Positions 15,222 through 24,263 of a stretch of 43,309 nt of DNA are shown in pieces (the first letter of the stretch is position 1; the number at the start of each line of letters is the position of its first letter). Under the pieces are notes generated by a model. It was not told where the DNA came from. It searched no databases and saw nothing but the letters and a program-made list of their open reading frames with translations. The translations under genes and the position numbers were made by a program. The DNA comes from Winogradskya humida (lineage in GTDB: Bacteria > Actinomycetota > Actinomycetes > Mycobacteriales > Micromonosporaceae). The stretch lies in assembly GCF_016862215.1 (NCBI RefSeq), contig NZ_BOMN01000006.1, positions 1 through 43,309 of the forward strand. The letters run 5' to 3'.

Positions 15222-15839
15222 GTGCAACCCGTGATCCGCCCCTACCGCCCTGCCGACCTCGACGCCGTCTACGACATCTGCGTGCGGACCGCTGACAGCG
15301 GCGGCGACTCCCGCGGGACGACGTCCTCCGACCGCCTCGTCGGCGACATCTTCGCGGTGCCCTACGTGACCCTCGAACCGGAGCACGCCCACGTCCTGGA
15401 CGACGGCACGGGTGCGGCGGTCGGCTACGTGCTCGGCACCGCTGACACAGCCCGTTTCGCCCGGCGATACCGGGACGAGTGGCTGCCGGCGACCGCGGGA
15501 CGCTACCCCGAGCCGCAGGATCCGCCCGTCACGGCCGACGACCGGTGGCTGGTGCTGCACCACCACCCGGAGCGCATGGTGATCCCCGCGCTGGCGGATT
15601 ACCCGGCGCATCTGCACATCGACCTGCTGCCGGAGTGGCAGGGCAAGGGTCAGGGGCGGGGCCTGATCGGCGCGTTCCTGGCCGGGCTGCGCGAGGCGGG
15701 CGTGGCCAGGGTGCACCTCGGCATGTCACCGTCGAACACCGGGGCGCGCGCGTTCTACGACCGGCTCGGCTTCCGTGAGCTCACCGTGCCCGACGTCGGC
15801 CAGGTCACCTTTCTCGGCCGGACCACCGACCCGCTGTAA
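15222..15839 (+). CDS. GNAT-family N-acetyltransferase
   Basis: A 205-residue acetyl-CoA-dependent acyltransferase. It starts QPVIRPYRPADLDAVYDICVRT, the usual first strand and helix. It has AAVGYVLGTAD in the middle, then HLHIDLLPEWQGKGQGRGLIGAFLAGLREAGVARVHLGMSPSNTGARAFYDRLGFREL. There the (Q/R)-x-x-G-x-G/A acetyl-CoA loop (QGKGQG), the N-x-x-A-x-x-F-Y motif and the LGF motif are all present. The long insert between strands 3 and 4 resembles the acetyltransferase-like domains found with O-GlcNAcase-type proteins. Substrate unknown. It is divergent from the ECF operon. Its last four codons and stop are repeated downstream. Confidence 0.9.
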   Translation: MQPVIRPYRPADLDAVYDICVRTADSGGDSRGTTSSDRLVGDIFAVPYVTLEPEHAHVLDDGTGAAVGYVLGTADTARFARRYRDEWLPATAGRYPEPQDPPVTADDRWLVLHHHPERMVIPALADYPAHLHIDLLPEWQGKGQGRGLIGAFLAGLREAGVARVHLGMSPSNTGARAFYDRLGFRELTVPDVGQVTFLGRTTDPL

Positions 15840-15881
15840 ACCCGACCGGCAACGCGGCCCAATCACCGACCCGCTGTAAAC
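15824..15881 (+). repeat. Direct repeat of the GNAT gene 3' end including the stop codon
   Basis: CACCGACCCGCTGTAAAC occurs at 15824-15841, across the last codons and stop of the GNAT gene, and again perfectly at 15864-15881. A decayed third copy begins near 15892. The period is 40 bp, then about 28 bp. 15882-15974 contains nothing else I can name. Confidence 0.8.
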
Positions 15882-15974
15882 GCGGCCGGATCACCGATCC
15901 GCAGCGCAGCCGGACGCAGGCCCGCCGCACGGGCACGCTGAAACCCGCAGCGGCGGCAGCCACAAGGCCGCCGC

Positions 15975-16008
15975 CGCCGGGATCGGAATCAGACCGGGAT
16001 GGGGATCA
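15975..16008 (-). repeat. 17-bp repeat seeded on the rbpA stop codon
   Basis: On the minus strand the rbpA stop TGA at 16008-16006 starts TGATCCCCATCCCGGTC, which is followed directly by TGATTCCGATCCCGGCG (from 15991). The two 17-bp units differ at only a few bases. Confidence 0.6.
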
Positions 16009-16350
16009 GGATCCGCCGCGGCGGCGACGGATCTTGGCGAGGGCTTCGGCGAGGATGGCCTCGCCGTCGGCCTCGGAGCGGCGCTCCTTCACGTAGGCGA
16101 GGTGCGACTTGTAGGGCTCGTTGCGCGACTTGCCGGGCGGGTTGGCCCGGTCGAGACCGGCGGGCTGACCGCAGCGGATGCAGTCCCAGGTCTCCGGGGG
16201 GACGACGTCGGCGGCGAACCGGACCTCGACCTCGTGCCCGGCAGCGCACCAGTACGTCACCTCCCGCCGCGGTGCGGGTTCGCTGCGCTCGTCGGGGCGC
16301 ATCGGGCTGGACCCGATGCGGCTGCCGCGGATCGCGCTGCCACTGGACAC
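16006..16350 (-). CDS. rbpA: RNA polymerase-binding protein RbpA
   Basis: A 114-residue actinobacterial transcription activator that binds the housekeeping sigma and RNA polymerase and stabilises the open complex. The N-terminal tail (SSGSAIRGSRIGSSPM) is the family signature. Then comes the zinc-type core YWCAAGHEVEVRF...ETWDCIRCGQPAG with C-x3-H and C-x2-C. The basic linker (SRNEPYKSHLAYVKERR) and the C-terminal sigma-interaction domain (EADGEAILAEALAKIRRRR) follow. GTG 16350 was chosen because AGGAG lies eight bases upstream and the product then starts like the family. An upstream GTG at 16359 abuts the same AGGA with no spacing. A hairpin and T-tract lie only about 65 bases upstream. Confidence 0.95.
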   Translation of the reverse strand: MSSGSAIRGSRIGSSPMRPDERSEPAPRREVTYWCAAGHEVEVRFAADVVPPETWDCIRCGQPAGLDRANPPGKSRNEPYKSHLAYVKERRSEADGEAILAEALAKIRRRRGGS

Positions 16351-16415
16351 GGATGTCACTCCTGCCTGTCAGGGGCGTCTTCGCCGAGGGAAAGGTCCGG
16401 CGGTCGTAGGCGGTG

Positions 16416-16454
16416 AAAAACAGCCGCGCGGCCCGGAGGGACCGGACCGCGCGG
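16416..16454 (-). terminator. Intrinsic terminator or attenuator between secG and rbpA
   Basis: On the minus strand a CCGCGCGG/CCGCGCGG stem (16454-16447 with 16431-16424), with additional inner pairing, is followed after three bases by five T residues (16420-16416). It can terminate secG read-through. A TAGACT -10-like box (16463-16458) with TTCCTG 17 bp upstream lies just before it, so it may instead sit at the 5' end of the rbpA leader. Confidence 0.6.
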
Positions 16455-16560
16455 GAGAGTCTACGACTCGCAGGGCGACTCAGGAAGAGTTACCGACACA
16501 CGGTACGGAACCGTGCGTTAACAATGTGTTTCAGGACACCTGAATCACGAAAAAATGGCG

Positions 16561-16620
16561 TTACGGGTTCACGAGCCCGGGGTTCAGGAGCTCAGGGTTC
16601 GGGAGTTCTGAGTTCAGGAG
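16561..16620 (-). repeat. 15-bp tandem array (4 units) seeded on the secG stop codon
   Basis: Four contiguous 15-bp units share the forward-strand core GGTTC..GAG: 16606-16620, 16591-16605, 16576-16590 and 16561-16575. The first contains the secG stop TGA (16616-16614). The 15-bp period keeps frame, so the third unit gives a second in-frame TGA. Confidence 0.85.
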
Positions 16621-16868
16621 CTTTGCGCGAGCTTCAGCCAGAGGCCGAGCCCGACGATGCAGGCGAACCAGACGATGCCCACGAGCACCGTGTAACGGTC
16701 GAGGTTCTTCTCCGCCACCGAGGAACCGGCCAGGCTGGAGGTGACGCCGCCACCGAACATGCTGGACATGCCGCCACCCTTGCCGCGGTGCAGCAGGATG
16801 AGCAGGGTCAGCAGAATGCTGGTGATGAGCAGCAACACGATCAACGTGTAGGCGAACGCGATCGGCAT
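16614..16868 (-). CDS. secG: Preprotein translocase subunit SecG
   Basis: An 84-residue small subunit of the SecYEG translocon. Two membrane helices (about residues 3-25 and 58-78) flank the conserved cytoplasmic loop LLHRGKGGGMSSMFGGGVTSSLAGSSVAEKNLDRYT. ATG 16868 (MPIAFAYTLIVLLL) fits the family. A GTG nine codons upstream (16895) is possible, since GAGAGG lies 12 bases before the ATG. The gene lies downstream of tpiA in the usual actinobacterial gap-pgk-tpiA-secG order, but a terminator at 16925-16956 suggests it has its own promoter. Its stop codon is embedded in a 15-bp tandem array. Confidence 0.95.
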   Translation of the reverse strand: MPIAFAYTLIVLLLITSILLTLLILLHRGKGGGMSSMFGGGVTSSLAGSSVAEKNLDRYTVLVGIVWFACIVGLGLWLKLAQSS

Positions 16869-16924
16869 GGTCGGGTCAATCCTCTCGAAGGGCACGGCAG
16901 CGCCCCCACAATAGCGGGCGCGCC

Positions 16925-16956
16925 AAGAACCGGCCGCCCCAGGGCGACCGGTTCTT
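16925..16956 (-). terminator. Terminator after tpiA
   Basis: An inverted repeat AAGAACCGG...CCGGTTCTT with further pairing across the middle (16925-16939 with 16942-16956) begins about 10 bases after the tpiA stop. No long T-tract. Confidence 0.75.
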
Positions 16957-16965
16957 CACAATAGA

Positions 16966-17760
16966 TCAACGCTTGACATGCTCCCGGAACCGGACGATCG
17001 ACACGAACTCCTCCGCGACCAGGCTGGCGCCGCCGACGAGGGCACCGTCGACGTCCGGCTGCGCCATGATCGCGGCGATGTTGCCCGCCTTCACGGAGCC
17101 GCCGTACTGGATGCGGATCACGTCGGCCACCTCGGCGCCGTGTTTGCCGGAGATCGCGGCGCGCAGGGCGCCGCACACCTCCTGGGCGTCCTCGGGGGTT
17201 GCGGTCTTGCCGGTGCCGATGGCCCAGATCGGTTCGTAGGCCACGACGATCTTGCTGACCTGCTCGGCCTTGAGCCCGTCGAGCGCGCCGGTGAGCTGGG
17301 CGACGCAGTGCGCCACCTGCTCGCCGGCCTCGCGCACGTCCGGGCCCTCGCCCACGCAGACGATCGGGGTCAGGCCGTTCGCCAGGGCGGCTTTCGCCTT
17401 GGCGTTGACCAGGGCGTCGTCCTCGTGGTGGTGCTGGCGGCGTTCGGAGTGCCCGACGACTACGTACGAGCAGCCGAGCTTGGCCAGCATCACGCCGGAG
17501 ACGTCACCGGTGTAGGCGCCGTTCTTGTGCGGCGACAGGTCCTGCGCGCCGTACTTGATCAGCAGCTTGTCGCCGTCGATCGCGGTCTGCACGGTGCGCA
17601 GATCGGTGAACGGCGGCAGGACCACCGTCTCGACATCGGTGAGCTGCTTCGGGGTGAGGCTGGCTGCCAGTTTCTGGACCAGAAGATTCGCCTCGCGGTG
17701 ATCGAGGTGCATCTTCCAGTTGCCGGCCATGATCGGGGTGCGGGGAGTCGCCCCGGCCAT
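16966..17760 (-). CDS. tpiA: Triosephosphate isomerase
   Basis: A 264-residue TIM-barrel enzyme interconverting dihydroxyacetone phosphate and glyceraldehyde 3-phosphate. Active-site elements are all present: N14-W15-K16 (catalytic Lys), H104 in [10 protein letters not shown]176 in the signature [16 protein letters not shown] with its mobile phosphate loop, and YGGSV near the C-terminus. ATG 17760 ([16 protein letters not shown]) starts four bases after the pgk stop. The open frame continuing upstream through pgk is not used. It is the last gene of gap-pgk-tpiA, and a hairpin follows. Confidence 0.97.
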   Translation of the reverse strand: MAGATPRTPIMAGNWKMHLDHREANLLVQKLAASLTPKQLTDVETVVLPPFTDLRTVQTAIDGDKLLIKYGAQDLSPHKNGAYTGDVSGVMLAKLGCSYVVVGHSERRQHHHEDDALVNAKAKAALANGLTPIVCVGEGPDVREAGEQVAHCVAQLTGALDGLKAEQVSKIVVAYEPIWAIGTGKTATPEDAQEVCGALRAAISGKHGAEVADVIRIQYGGSVKAGNIAAIMAQPDVDGALVGGASLVAEEFVSIVRFREHVKR

Positions 17761-17764
17761 GGTC

Positions 17765-18961
17765 TCAGCTCTCCAGCGCGGCCAGACCCGGCAGGGTCTT
17801 GCCCTCGAGGTATTCCAGGGACGCGCCGCCACCGGTCGAGATGTGGCCGAAGCCGGACTCGTCGATGCCGAGCGTGCGGACCGCCGCCGCCGAGTCGCCG
17901 CCGCCGACGACCGAGAAGCCGTCGATTTTGGTGATCGCCTCGGCGACGCCGCGGGTGCCGGCGGCGAACGGGGCGAGCTCGAACACGCCCATGGGCCCGT
18001 TCCAGAACACCGTCTTCGCCGTGCCGATCGCCTCCGCGAACAGCGCCACTGACTGCGGGCCGATGTCGAGGCCCAGCTGCGAAGCGGGGATGTCCGCCAC
18101 GCCGACCACCTCGTGATCGGCATCGGCCGAGAACTCGGTCGCGGCGACCACGTCGACGGGCAGCACGATGCGGCCGTCCGCTTCCGCCAGCAGAGAAGCA
18201 CAGGTGTCGATCATCTCGGCTTCGAGCAGCGACTTGCCGACCTCGTGGCCCTGGGCCTTGAGGAAGGTGAAGCACATGCCCCCACCGACGAGCAGCTTGT
18301 CGACCTTCGGCAGCAGCGCCTTGATGACGGCGAGCTTGTCGGAGACCTTCGAACCACCGAGGACGACGACGTACGGCTTCTCGGGGGTCTCGGTGACCTT
18401 GCGCAGCACCTCGACCTCGCGAACGACCAGGCCGCCCGCGTAGTGCGGGAGCCGGGCCGGCACGTCGAACACCGAGGCGTGCTTGCGGTGCACGGCGCCG
18501 AACGCGTCGTCGACGTACGAGTCGGCGAGCGCGGCGAGCTGGTCCGCGAAAGCGCCGCGCTCAGCGTCGTCCTTCGAGGTCTCACCGGCGTTGAAGCGCA
18601 GGTTCTCCAGCAGCAGCACCTGGCCGTCGAGCAGCGCGGCCGCGGCGGCGGTGGCCGACTCCCCCACGGTGTCCTCAGCGAACACGACGGGCGTGCCGAG
18701 CAGCTCACCGAGCCGCGTGGCGACCGGTGCGAGCGTGAACTTGGGGTCCGGCGCGCCCTTGGGACGGCCGAGGTGGGAGGCGACGATCACCTTCGCGCCC
18801 GCGTCGCGCAGGGCGACGAGGGTCGGCAGCACCGCCCGGATGCGGCCGTCGTCGCTGATGACTGTGGGATCGCTCTTGTCGAACGGGACGTTCAGGTCGG
18901 CGCGTACGAACACGCGCCGACCCGAGACACCCTCGCCGAGCAGGTCGTCGAGAGTCTTCAC
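17765..18961 (-). CDS. pgk: Phosphoglycerate kinase
   Basis: A 398-residue two-domain kinase converting 1,3-bisphosphoglycerate and ADP to 3-phosphoglycerate and ATP. The N-domain has [13 protein letters not shown] (signature), [24 protein letters not shown] and ENLRFNAGE. The central part has [12 protein letters not shown] and [14 protein letters not shown]. The C-domain has [14 protein letters not shown], the nucleotide-binding segment [12 protein letters not shown] and [11 protein letters not shown]. It starts seven bases after the gap stop and is followed after four bases by tpiA, so the three glycolytic genes are one transcription unit. Confidence 0.97.
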   Translation of the reverse strand: MKTLDDLLGEGVSGRRVFVRADLNVPFDKSDPTVISDDGRIRAVLPTLVALRDAGAKVIVASHLGRPKGAPDPKFTLAPVATRLGELLGTPVVFAEDTVGESATAAAAALLDGQVLLLENLRFNAGETSKDDAERGAFADQLAALADSYVDDAFGAVHRKHASVFDVPARLPHYAGGLVVREVEVLRKVTETPEKPYVVVLGGSKVSDKLAVIKALLPKVDKLLVGGGMCFTFLKAQGHEVGKSLLEAEMIDTCASLLAEADGRIVLPVDVVAATEFSADADHEVVGVADIPASQLGLDIGPQSVALFAEAIGTAKTVFWNGPMGVFELAPFAAGTRGVAEAITKIDGFSVVGGGDSAAAVRTLGIDESGFGHISTGGGASLEYLEGKTLPGLAALES

Positions 18962-18967
18962 GTCAGC

Positions 18968-19975
<1,008 letters not shown>

Positions 19976-19984
19976 TCATTTCGG

Positions 19985-20006
19985 TCCGCCGGAAGCGACC
20001 GGCGGA
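19985..20006 (-). other. Hairpin in the gap 5' leader
   Basis: A perfect 8-bp stem TCCGCCGG/CCGGCGGA with a six-base loop lies 21 bases upstream of the gap GTG, just before the GAGGAG ribosome site. It could influence mRNA stability or translation. No riboswitch family is recognised. Confidence 0.45.
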
Positions 20007-20172
20007 GGTCTTCGTGCCGACCCCAGAAACCCGCGTCGGCCGTCCTGCCCGGCTCCGTCGCCGTCACCAAGACCCTAGCCGAGGAGGATCGAGACGTCGC
20101 TGCTGGGGCGCTACCTGATCGTTACTTCAGGGTGACATCAAAAAAATATCCCTACGGTACGCACATACGGTT

Positions 20173-20775
20173 TTACGACCGCAGCGGCCCTTGCAGTAAG
20201 GACTCCAGCAAGGACAGCGACTCCTCGATGTCGACGGAGGGGTCGAGCAGCCACTGGGTCTGCAGACCGTCCGACGCCGCGATGATCAACGCGGCCGCGG
20301 CCTCCGGGGCGATGTCGGCGCGGATGTGACCGTCGCGCTGCTCCTCGCGTACGCGATCCGCCAGAAGACCACGCAGGTCGCGGAAGCGGGCCGAGAAGAA
20401 GGAGCGGGCAGCGTCATGCCCGTTCTCCAGGGCGCTGGCCACCAGGGTCGAATAGAGCTGCACCAGCCCCGGCACCCCGTGGTTGCGCCGCGCCGCATGG
20501 GTCATCAGGCCGACCGGGCCGGTCGTGCCCACCGGGGGATCACCGAGCGTGGAGCGCTCCTCGGCGGCCCGGTAGACCTCGATGAGCAGCTCCTCGCGGG
20601 AGTCGAAGTAGTGCTTGAGCGCCGCGTGCGAGACCCCGATCGCCTCCCCGATCGCGCGCAGCGACGTGCCCTGGGCGCCGCGCTCGGCGAACACCTCGAT
20701 GGCCCGGTCCAGGATCTCCTGCCTGCGCCGGACACCCTTCTCGTACGAGCCGCGGCGCTGAAGTTCTTGGGTCAC
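20173..20775 (-). CDS. TetR-family transcriptional regulator
   Basis: A 200-residue repressor-type protein. The N-terminal TetR helix-turn-helix spans about residues 15-62 (VRRRQEILDRAIEVFAERGAQGTSLRAIGEAIGVSHAALKHYFDSREELLIEVYRA). An all-helical ligand-binding domain follows, with a TetR C-terminal pattern (AALIIAASDGLQTQWLLDPSVDIEESLSLLESLL). It is divergent from the GH3 beta-glucosidase/MFS operon, and a 28-bp near-perfect palindrome lies in the 59-bp space between the two start codons, most likely its operator. The inducer may be a beta-glucoside or derived aglycone (inference). GTG start; an A/T-rich run follows the stop. This is not the usual LacI-type control of beta-glucoside genes. 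Confidence 0.92.
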   Translation of the reverse strand: MTQELQRRGSYEKGVRRRQEILDRAIEVFAERGAQGTSLRAIGEAIGVSHAALKHYFDSREELLIEVYRAAEERSTLGDPPVGTTGPVGLMTHAARRNHGVPGLVQLYSTLVASALENGHDAARSFFSARFRDLRGLLADRVREEQRDGHIRADIAPEAAAALIIAASDGLQTQWLLDPSVDIEESLSLLESLLQGPLRS

Positions 20776-20791
20776 GCGGCCATCGTAGTTC

Positions 20792-20819
20792 CCGAAAACT
20801 TCCGCACGGAGGTTTTCGG
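20792..20819. promoter_or_regulatory. 28-bp palindromic operator between TetR and bgl genes
   Basis: CCGAAAACTTCCG (20792-20804), a two-base centre and CGGAGGTTTTCGG (20807-20819) form an inverted repeat with one mismatch in 13. It lies 15 bp before the beta-glucosidase ATG and 16 bp beyond the TetR GTG, where binding would block both promoters. Confidence 0.8.
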
Positions 20820-20834
20820 CGTTACCTTGGAAAC

Positions 20835-23075
20835 ATGAGTACTGATGCCGTCCCGCAGCTGGACATCCCGACCCTGTTGACCGCTCTCACGCTGGAGGAG
20901 AAGGCCGGTCTGCTCGACGGCTCCGACTTCTGGCACACACAGGGGGTCGAGCGGCTCGGCATCCCCGCCGTGATGGTCACCGACGGGCCGCACGGGCTGC
21001 GCAAGCAGTCTGGCGAGGGCGACCATCTCGGGCTGCACAACAGCGTTCCGGCCACCTGCTTCCCGCCGGCCGCGGGGCTCGCCTCCACCTGGAACCCGGA
21101 GCTGCTGGAGCGCATCGGGGCCGCGCTGGGCCGCGAGTGCCGCGCCGAGGAGGTCGCGGTGCTGCTCGGCCCCGGCATCAACATGAAGCGCTCCCCGCTC
21201 TGCGGCCGCAACTTCGAGTATTTCTCCGAGGACCCCGCGCTCGCCGGTGTTCTCGGAACCGCGCTGGTCAACGGCGTGCAGAGCGAGGGCGTCGGCACGT
21301 CGCTGAAGCACTTCGCCGCCAACAACCAGGAGACCGACCGGATGACGGTCTCCGCCGACGTCGACGAGCGCACGCTGCGCGAGATCTACCTTCCCGCGTT
21401 CGAGCGCGTCGTCACCGGCGCCCAGCCGTGGACCGTCATGTGTTCCTACAACCGGATCAACGGGGTGTACGCGAGCGAGGACCGCTGGCTGCTCACCGAC
21501 GTGCTCCGCGACGAGTGGGGATACCGGGGCCTGGTGGTCTCCGACTGGGGCGCGGTCAACGAGCGCGACGCGGGCGTGCACGCCGGGCTCGACCTGGAGA
21601 TGCCCTCCTCCGGTGGTGGCGGCACGGCGACGATCCTCGCCGCGGTCAAGGCCGGCACGCTCAGCGAGAAGGACGTCGACCTCGCCGTGACCCGCGTGCT
21701 CGAGCTGGTGGACAAGGCGCTGCCCGCGCTGAGGCCCGGGCAGACCTTCGACGCCGACGCACACCACCTGCTCGCCCGCGAGGCAGCCGCCGCGAGCGCC
21801 GTCCTGCTCAAGAACGACGGCGACCTGCTCCCCCTGGCCACCCCCGGCACGATCGCCGTGATCGGGGAGTTCGCCCGGTCCCCGCGTTTCCAGGGCGCCG
21901 GCTCGTCGCAGGTCAACCCCACCCGCGTCGACACGGCGCTGGACGCTCTCCGGGCCGCCCGCGACGTCGTGTTCGCACCCGGCTTCGTCATCGAGTCCGA
22001 GGAGGCTGACCCGGCCCTGGTCGAGGAGGCCGTCGCCGCCGCCCGTGACGCCGAGATCGCCGTGGTGTTCCTGGGGCTGCCGCCGTCGTACGAGTCGGAG
22101 GGCTACGACCGCGACCACATGGACCTGCCGCAGCACCAGATCGACCTGCTGAACGCCGTGGCTGACGTCAACGACAACGTGGCCGTCGTGCTCTCCAACG
22201 GCTCGGTCGTCACCGTCGCGCCCTGGCAGGACAGGGCCGGCGCGATCCTCGAGGGCTGGCTGCTCGGCCAGGCCGGCGGCAGCGCGACCGCGGACCTGCT
22301 GCTCGGCGTGACCAACCCGGCCGGGAAGCTCGCCGAGACCGTACCCGTGCGCTACGAGGACAACCCGACCGTCGGCGCGTTCCCCGGCGAGGCGGGCCAC
22401 GTCCGGTACGGCGAAGGGCTGCTCATCGGCTACCGCTGGTACGACGCGCACCGGCTCGAGGTCGCGTACCCGTTCGGGCACGGGCTCTCGTACACCTCGT
22501 TCGCGTACGGAGATCTGGAAGTGACGACCGGGACCGACACCGCGCGGGTCTCCCTCACGGTGACCAACAGCGGAGCCCGGCCCGGCACCGAGACCGTGCA
22601 GGTGTACGTCACCGACCCGCAGGCCAGCGTCTACCGGCCGGAGCAGGAGCTGCGTGGGTTCGCCCAGGTCAGCCTCGCGCCCGGGGAGAGCAGGCAGGTC
22701 ACCGTGGAGCTGGACCGGCGCGCGTTCGCGTTCTGGCACCCCGCGCTGCGCGACTGGACGGTCGAGGGCGGCGAGTTCGGCATCCGCGTCGGCTCCTCGT
22801 CCCGGGACATCCGCCTGGACACCACGATCACCCTCACGGGTGACGAGGTGGTCACCCCGCTGACCGCCGAGTCGACGGTCGACGGCTGGCTCGCCCACCC
22901 CGACGCGGGCACCTGGCTGCGCGAACAGCTCGCCGACGGCCCGTTCGACGCCATGCTGTTCGACCCGAAGAACGGCCAGATGATGCGGGCCATCCCGCTG
23001 CTGCGGCTCTCCCGCTTCCCCGGCTTCCCGGTCACGGAGCCGCAGGTCGGCGAGGCGGTATCCCGCTTCTCATGA
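20835..23075 (+). CDS. Glycoside hydrolase family 3 beta-glucosidase
   Basis: A 746-residue cytoplasmic GH3 enzyme (no signal peptide) releasing terminal beta-linked glucose. The N-terminal TIM-barrel has VTDGPHGLRKQ, GPGINMKRSPLCGRNFEYFSEDP and KHFAANNQE (substrate Lys-His). The catalytic nucleophile is Asp237 in GLVVSDWGAV. The second alpha/beta domain contains LLKNDGDLLPL and VVFLGLPPSYESEGYDRDHMDLP. From about residue 570 there is a fibronectin III-like domain (VSLTVTNSGARPGTETVQVYV...LRGFAQVSLAPGESRQVTVEL). The final 80 residues after the FnIII module are less typical. Its stop overlaps the MFS start (ATGA). Uptake of intact beta-glucosides by the MFS and hydrolysis inside is the likely scheme. 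Confidence 0.93.
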   Translation: MSTDAVPQLDIPTLLTALTLEEKAGLLDGSDFWHTQGVERLGIPAVMVTDGPHGLRKQSGEGDHLGLHNSVPATCFPPAAGLASTWNPELLERIGAALGRECRAEEVAVLLGPGINMKRSPLCGRNFEYFSEDPALAGVLGTALVNGVQSEGVGTSLKHFAANNQETDRMTVSADVDERTLREIYLPAFERVVTGAQPWTVMCSYNRINGVYASEDRWLLTDVLRDEWGYRGLVVSDWGAVNERDAGVHAGLDLEMPSSGGGGTATILAAVKAGTLSEKDVDLAVTRVLELVDKALPALRPGQTFDADAHHLLAREAAAASAVLLKNDGDLLPLATPGTIAVIGEFARSPRFQGAGSSQVNPTRVDTALDALRAARDVVFAPGFVIESEEADPALVEEAVAAARDAEIAVVFLGLPPSYESEGYDRDHMDLPQHQIDLLNAVADVNDNVAVVLSNGSVVTVAPWQDRAGAILEGWLLGQAGGSATADLLLGVTNPAGKLAETVPVRYEDNPTVGAFPGEAGHVRYGEGLLIGYRWYDAHRLEVAYPFGHGLSYTSFAYGDLEVTTGTDTARVSLTVTNSGARPGTETVQVYVTDPQASVYRPEQELRGFAQVSLAPGESRQVTVELDRRAFAFWHPALRDWTVEGGEFGIRVGSSSRDIRLDTTITLTGDEVVTPLTAESTVDGWLAHPDAGTWLREQLADGPFDAMLFDPKNGQMMRAIPLLRLSRFPGFPVTEPQVGEAVSRFS

Positions 23076-24259
23076 CCGCTGCCGCTGTCGCTGTGCCGCT
23101 CGGGGCCCGTCGCGCCCGGGCGGCCGTCGCCGCCGTCTTCCTGACCAACGGCGCCCTGTTCGCCAACGTCGTTCCTCGCTATCCCGAGGTCAAGGAGCAT
23201 CTGGACCTCAGCAACGCCCTGTTCGGCACGGCACTCGCGGCCGGACCGCTCGGTGCGCTCACCGGTGGCCTGTTCGCGCCGCTGGCGATCCGGCTGCTCG
23301 GGTCGGCGCGTACGGCGTCGTTCGGCATCCCGCTGATCGCGACGGCGTTCCTGCTGGTCGCCGTCGTTCCCAGCTGGTGGCTGCTGGCGGTGGTCCTGTT
23401 CTGCTCGGGCGCCGCGGACGCCGTCGTGGACGTCGCCCAGAACGCCCACGGCCTGCGCGTCCAGCGCATCTACGGCCGCTCGATCGTCAACTCCTTCCAC
23501 GGCGTGTGGAGCATCGGCGCCGTGCTCGGTGGCCTGATGGGCTCGGCGGCTGCGGGCCTGCACGTCCCGCTTCTGATCCACCTGGTCGTCGCCGGGGTGC
23601 TGTTCAGTGGCGTGGCGCTGGCGGCGTACCGATATCTGCTGCGTGGGCCCGACGAAGCGGAACGGCCGGCAGCGACCGGTGGCAGGTCCTTCGCCCGGGC
23701 TGCGGTCTGGATGCTGGCGGCCCTCGGGCTGCTGGCGCTCTTCGGTGCGCTGGTGGAGGACGCCGGGGCATCGTGGGGCGCGCTGTTCATGACGGAGGAC
23801 ATCGGCGCTACCGCGGCCGTGGCGGGTCTTGCGTTCGTGGCCCTGCAGGTCGCGATGACCGCCGGGCGCCTCCTCGGCGACCGTCTCGTGGATCGCTTCG
23901 GTCAGCGCACCGTCACCCGGATCGGCGGTGCGGTGGCTGCTGCGGGGATGGGGTTCGCGCTCGCCTTCCCGTCGGTGGGGTCGGCGCTGGCGGGGTTCGC
24001 CCTGGCCGGACTGGGCACGGCGACGCTGGTCCCGGCCGCGATGCACACCGCGGATGAGCTGCCGGGGTTGCCGTCCGGGCTCGGGCTGACGGTGGTGAGC
24101 TGGGTGCTGCGGATCGGCTTCCTGGCCTCACCCCCGCTGGTCGGCCTCGTCGCCGACCATTCCAGCCTCCGCATCGGCCTGCTCAGCGTCGTCATCGCGG
24201 GCGTGGGGACACTGCTGCTCGGCCGCGTCCTGCTCAACCGGCACCCGGCGGGCGACTGA
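23072..24259 (+). CDS. Major facilitator superfamily transporter
   Basis: A 395-residue protein with about 12 membrane helices. The pattern resembles the sugar/YbjJ-like MFS group: ARAAVAAVFLTNGALFANVVPRYPEVKEHLDLSNALFGTAL in the first helices, the cytoplasmic loop APLAIRLLGSAR, and FCSGAADAVVDVAQNAHGLRVQRIYGRSIVNSFHGVWSIGAVLGG in helices 4-5. A charged central loop (LLRGPDEAERPAATGG) separates the two halves. It is co-translated with the GH3 beta-glucosidase through an ATGA overlap, so import of a beta-glucoside or export of its product is the simplest role; the direction is not determinable from sequence. It converges on whiA with only four bases between the stops. Confidence 0.9.
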   Translation: MTAAAVAVPLGARRARAAVAAVFLTNGALFANVVPRYPEVKEHLDLSNALFGTALAAGPLGALTGGLFAPLAIRLLGSARTASFGIPLIATAFLLVAVVPSWWLLAVVLFCSGAADAVVDVAQNAHGLRVQRIYGRSIVNSFHGVWSIGAVLGGLMGSAAAGLHVPLLIHLVVAGVLFSGVALAAYRYLLRGPDEAERPAATGGRSFARAAVWMLAALGLLALFGALVEDAGASWGALFMTEDIGATAAVAGLAFVALQVAMTAGRLLGDRLVDRFGQRTVTRIGGAVAAAGMGFALAFPSVGSALAGFALAGLGTATLVPAAMHTADELPGLPSGLGLTVVSWVLRIGFLASPPLVGLVADHSSLRIGLLSVVIAGVGTLLLGRVLLNRHPAGD

Positions 24260-24263
24260 CCGG

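Noticed and set aside
16966..18201. Fusion of tpiA with an upstream domain
   Set aside because: The upstream part is pgk read in another frame; ATG 17760 gives a normal-length enzyme.
20137..20175. Intrinsic terminator after the TetR gene
   Set aside because: There is a seven-base T-run on the minus strand, but I found only a direct repeat and no stable stem before it.
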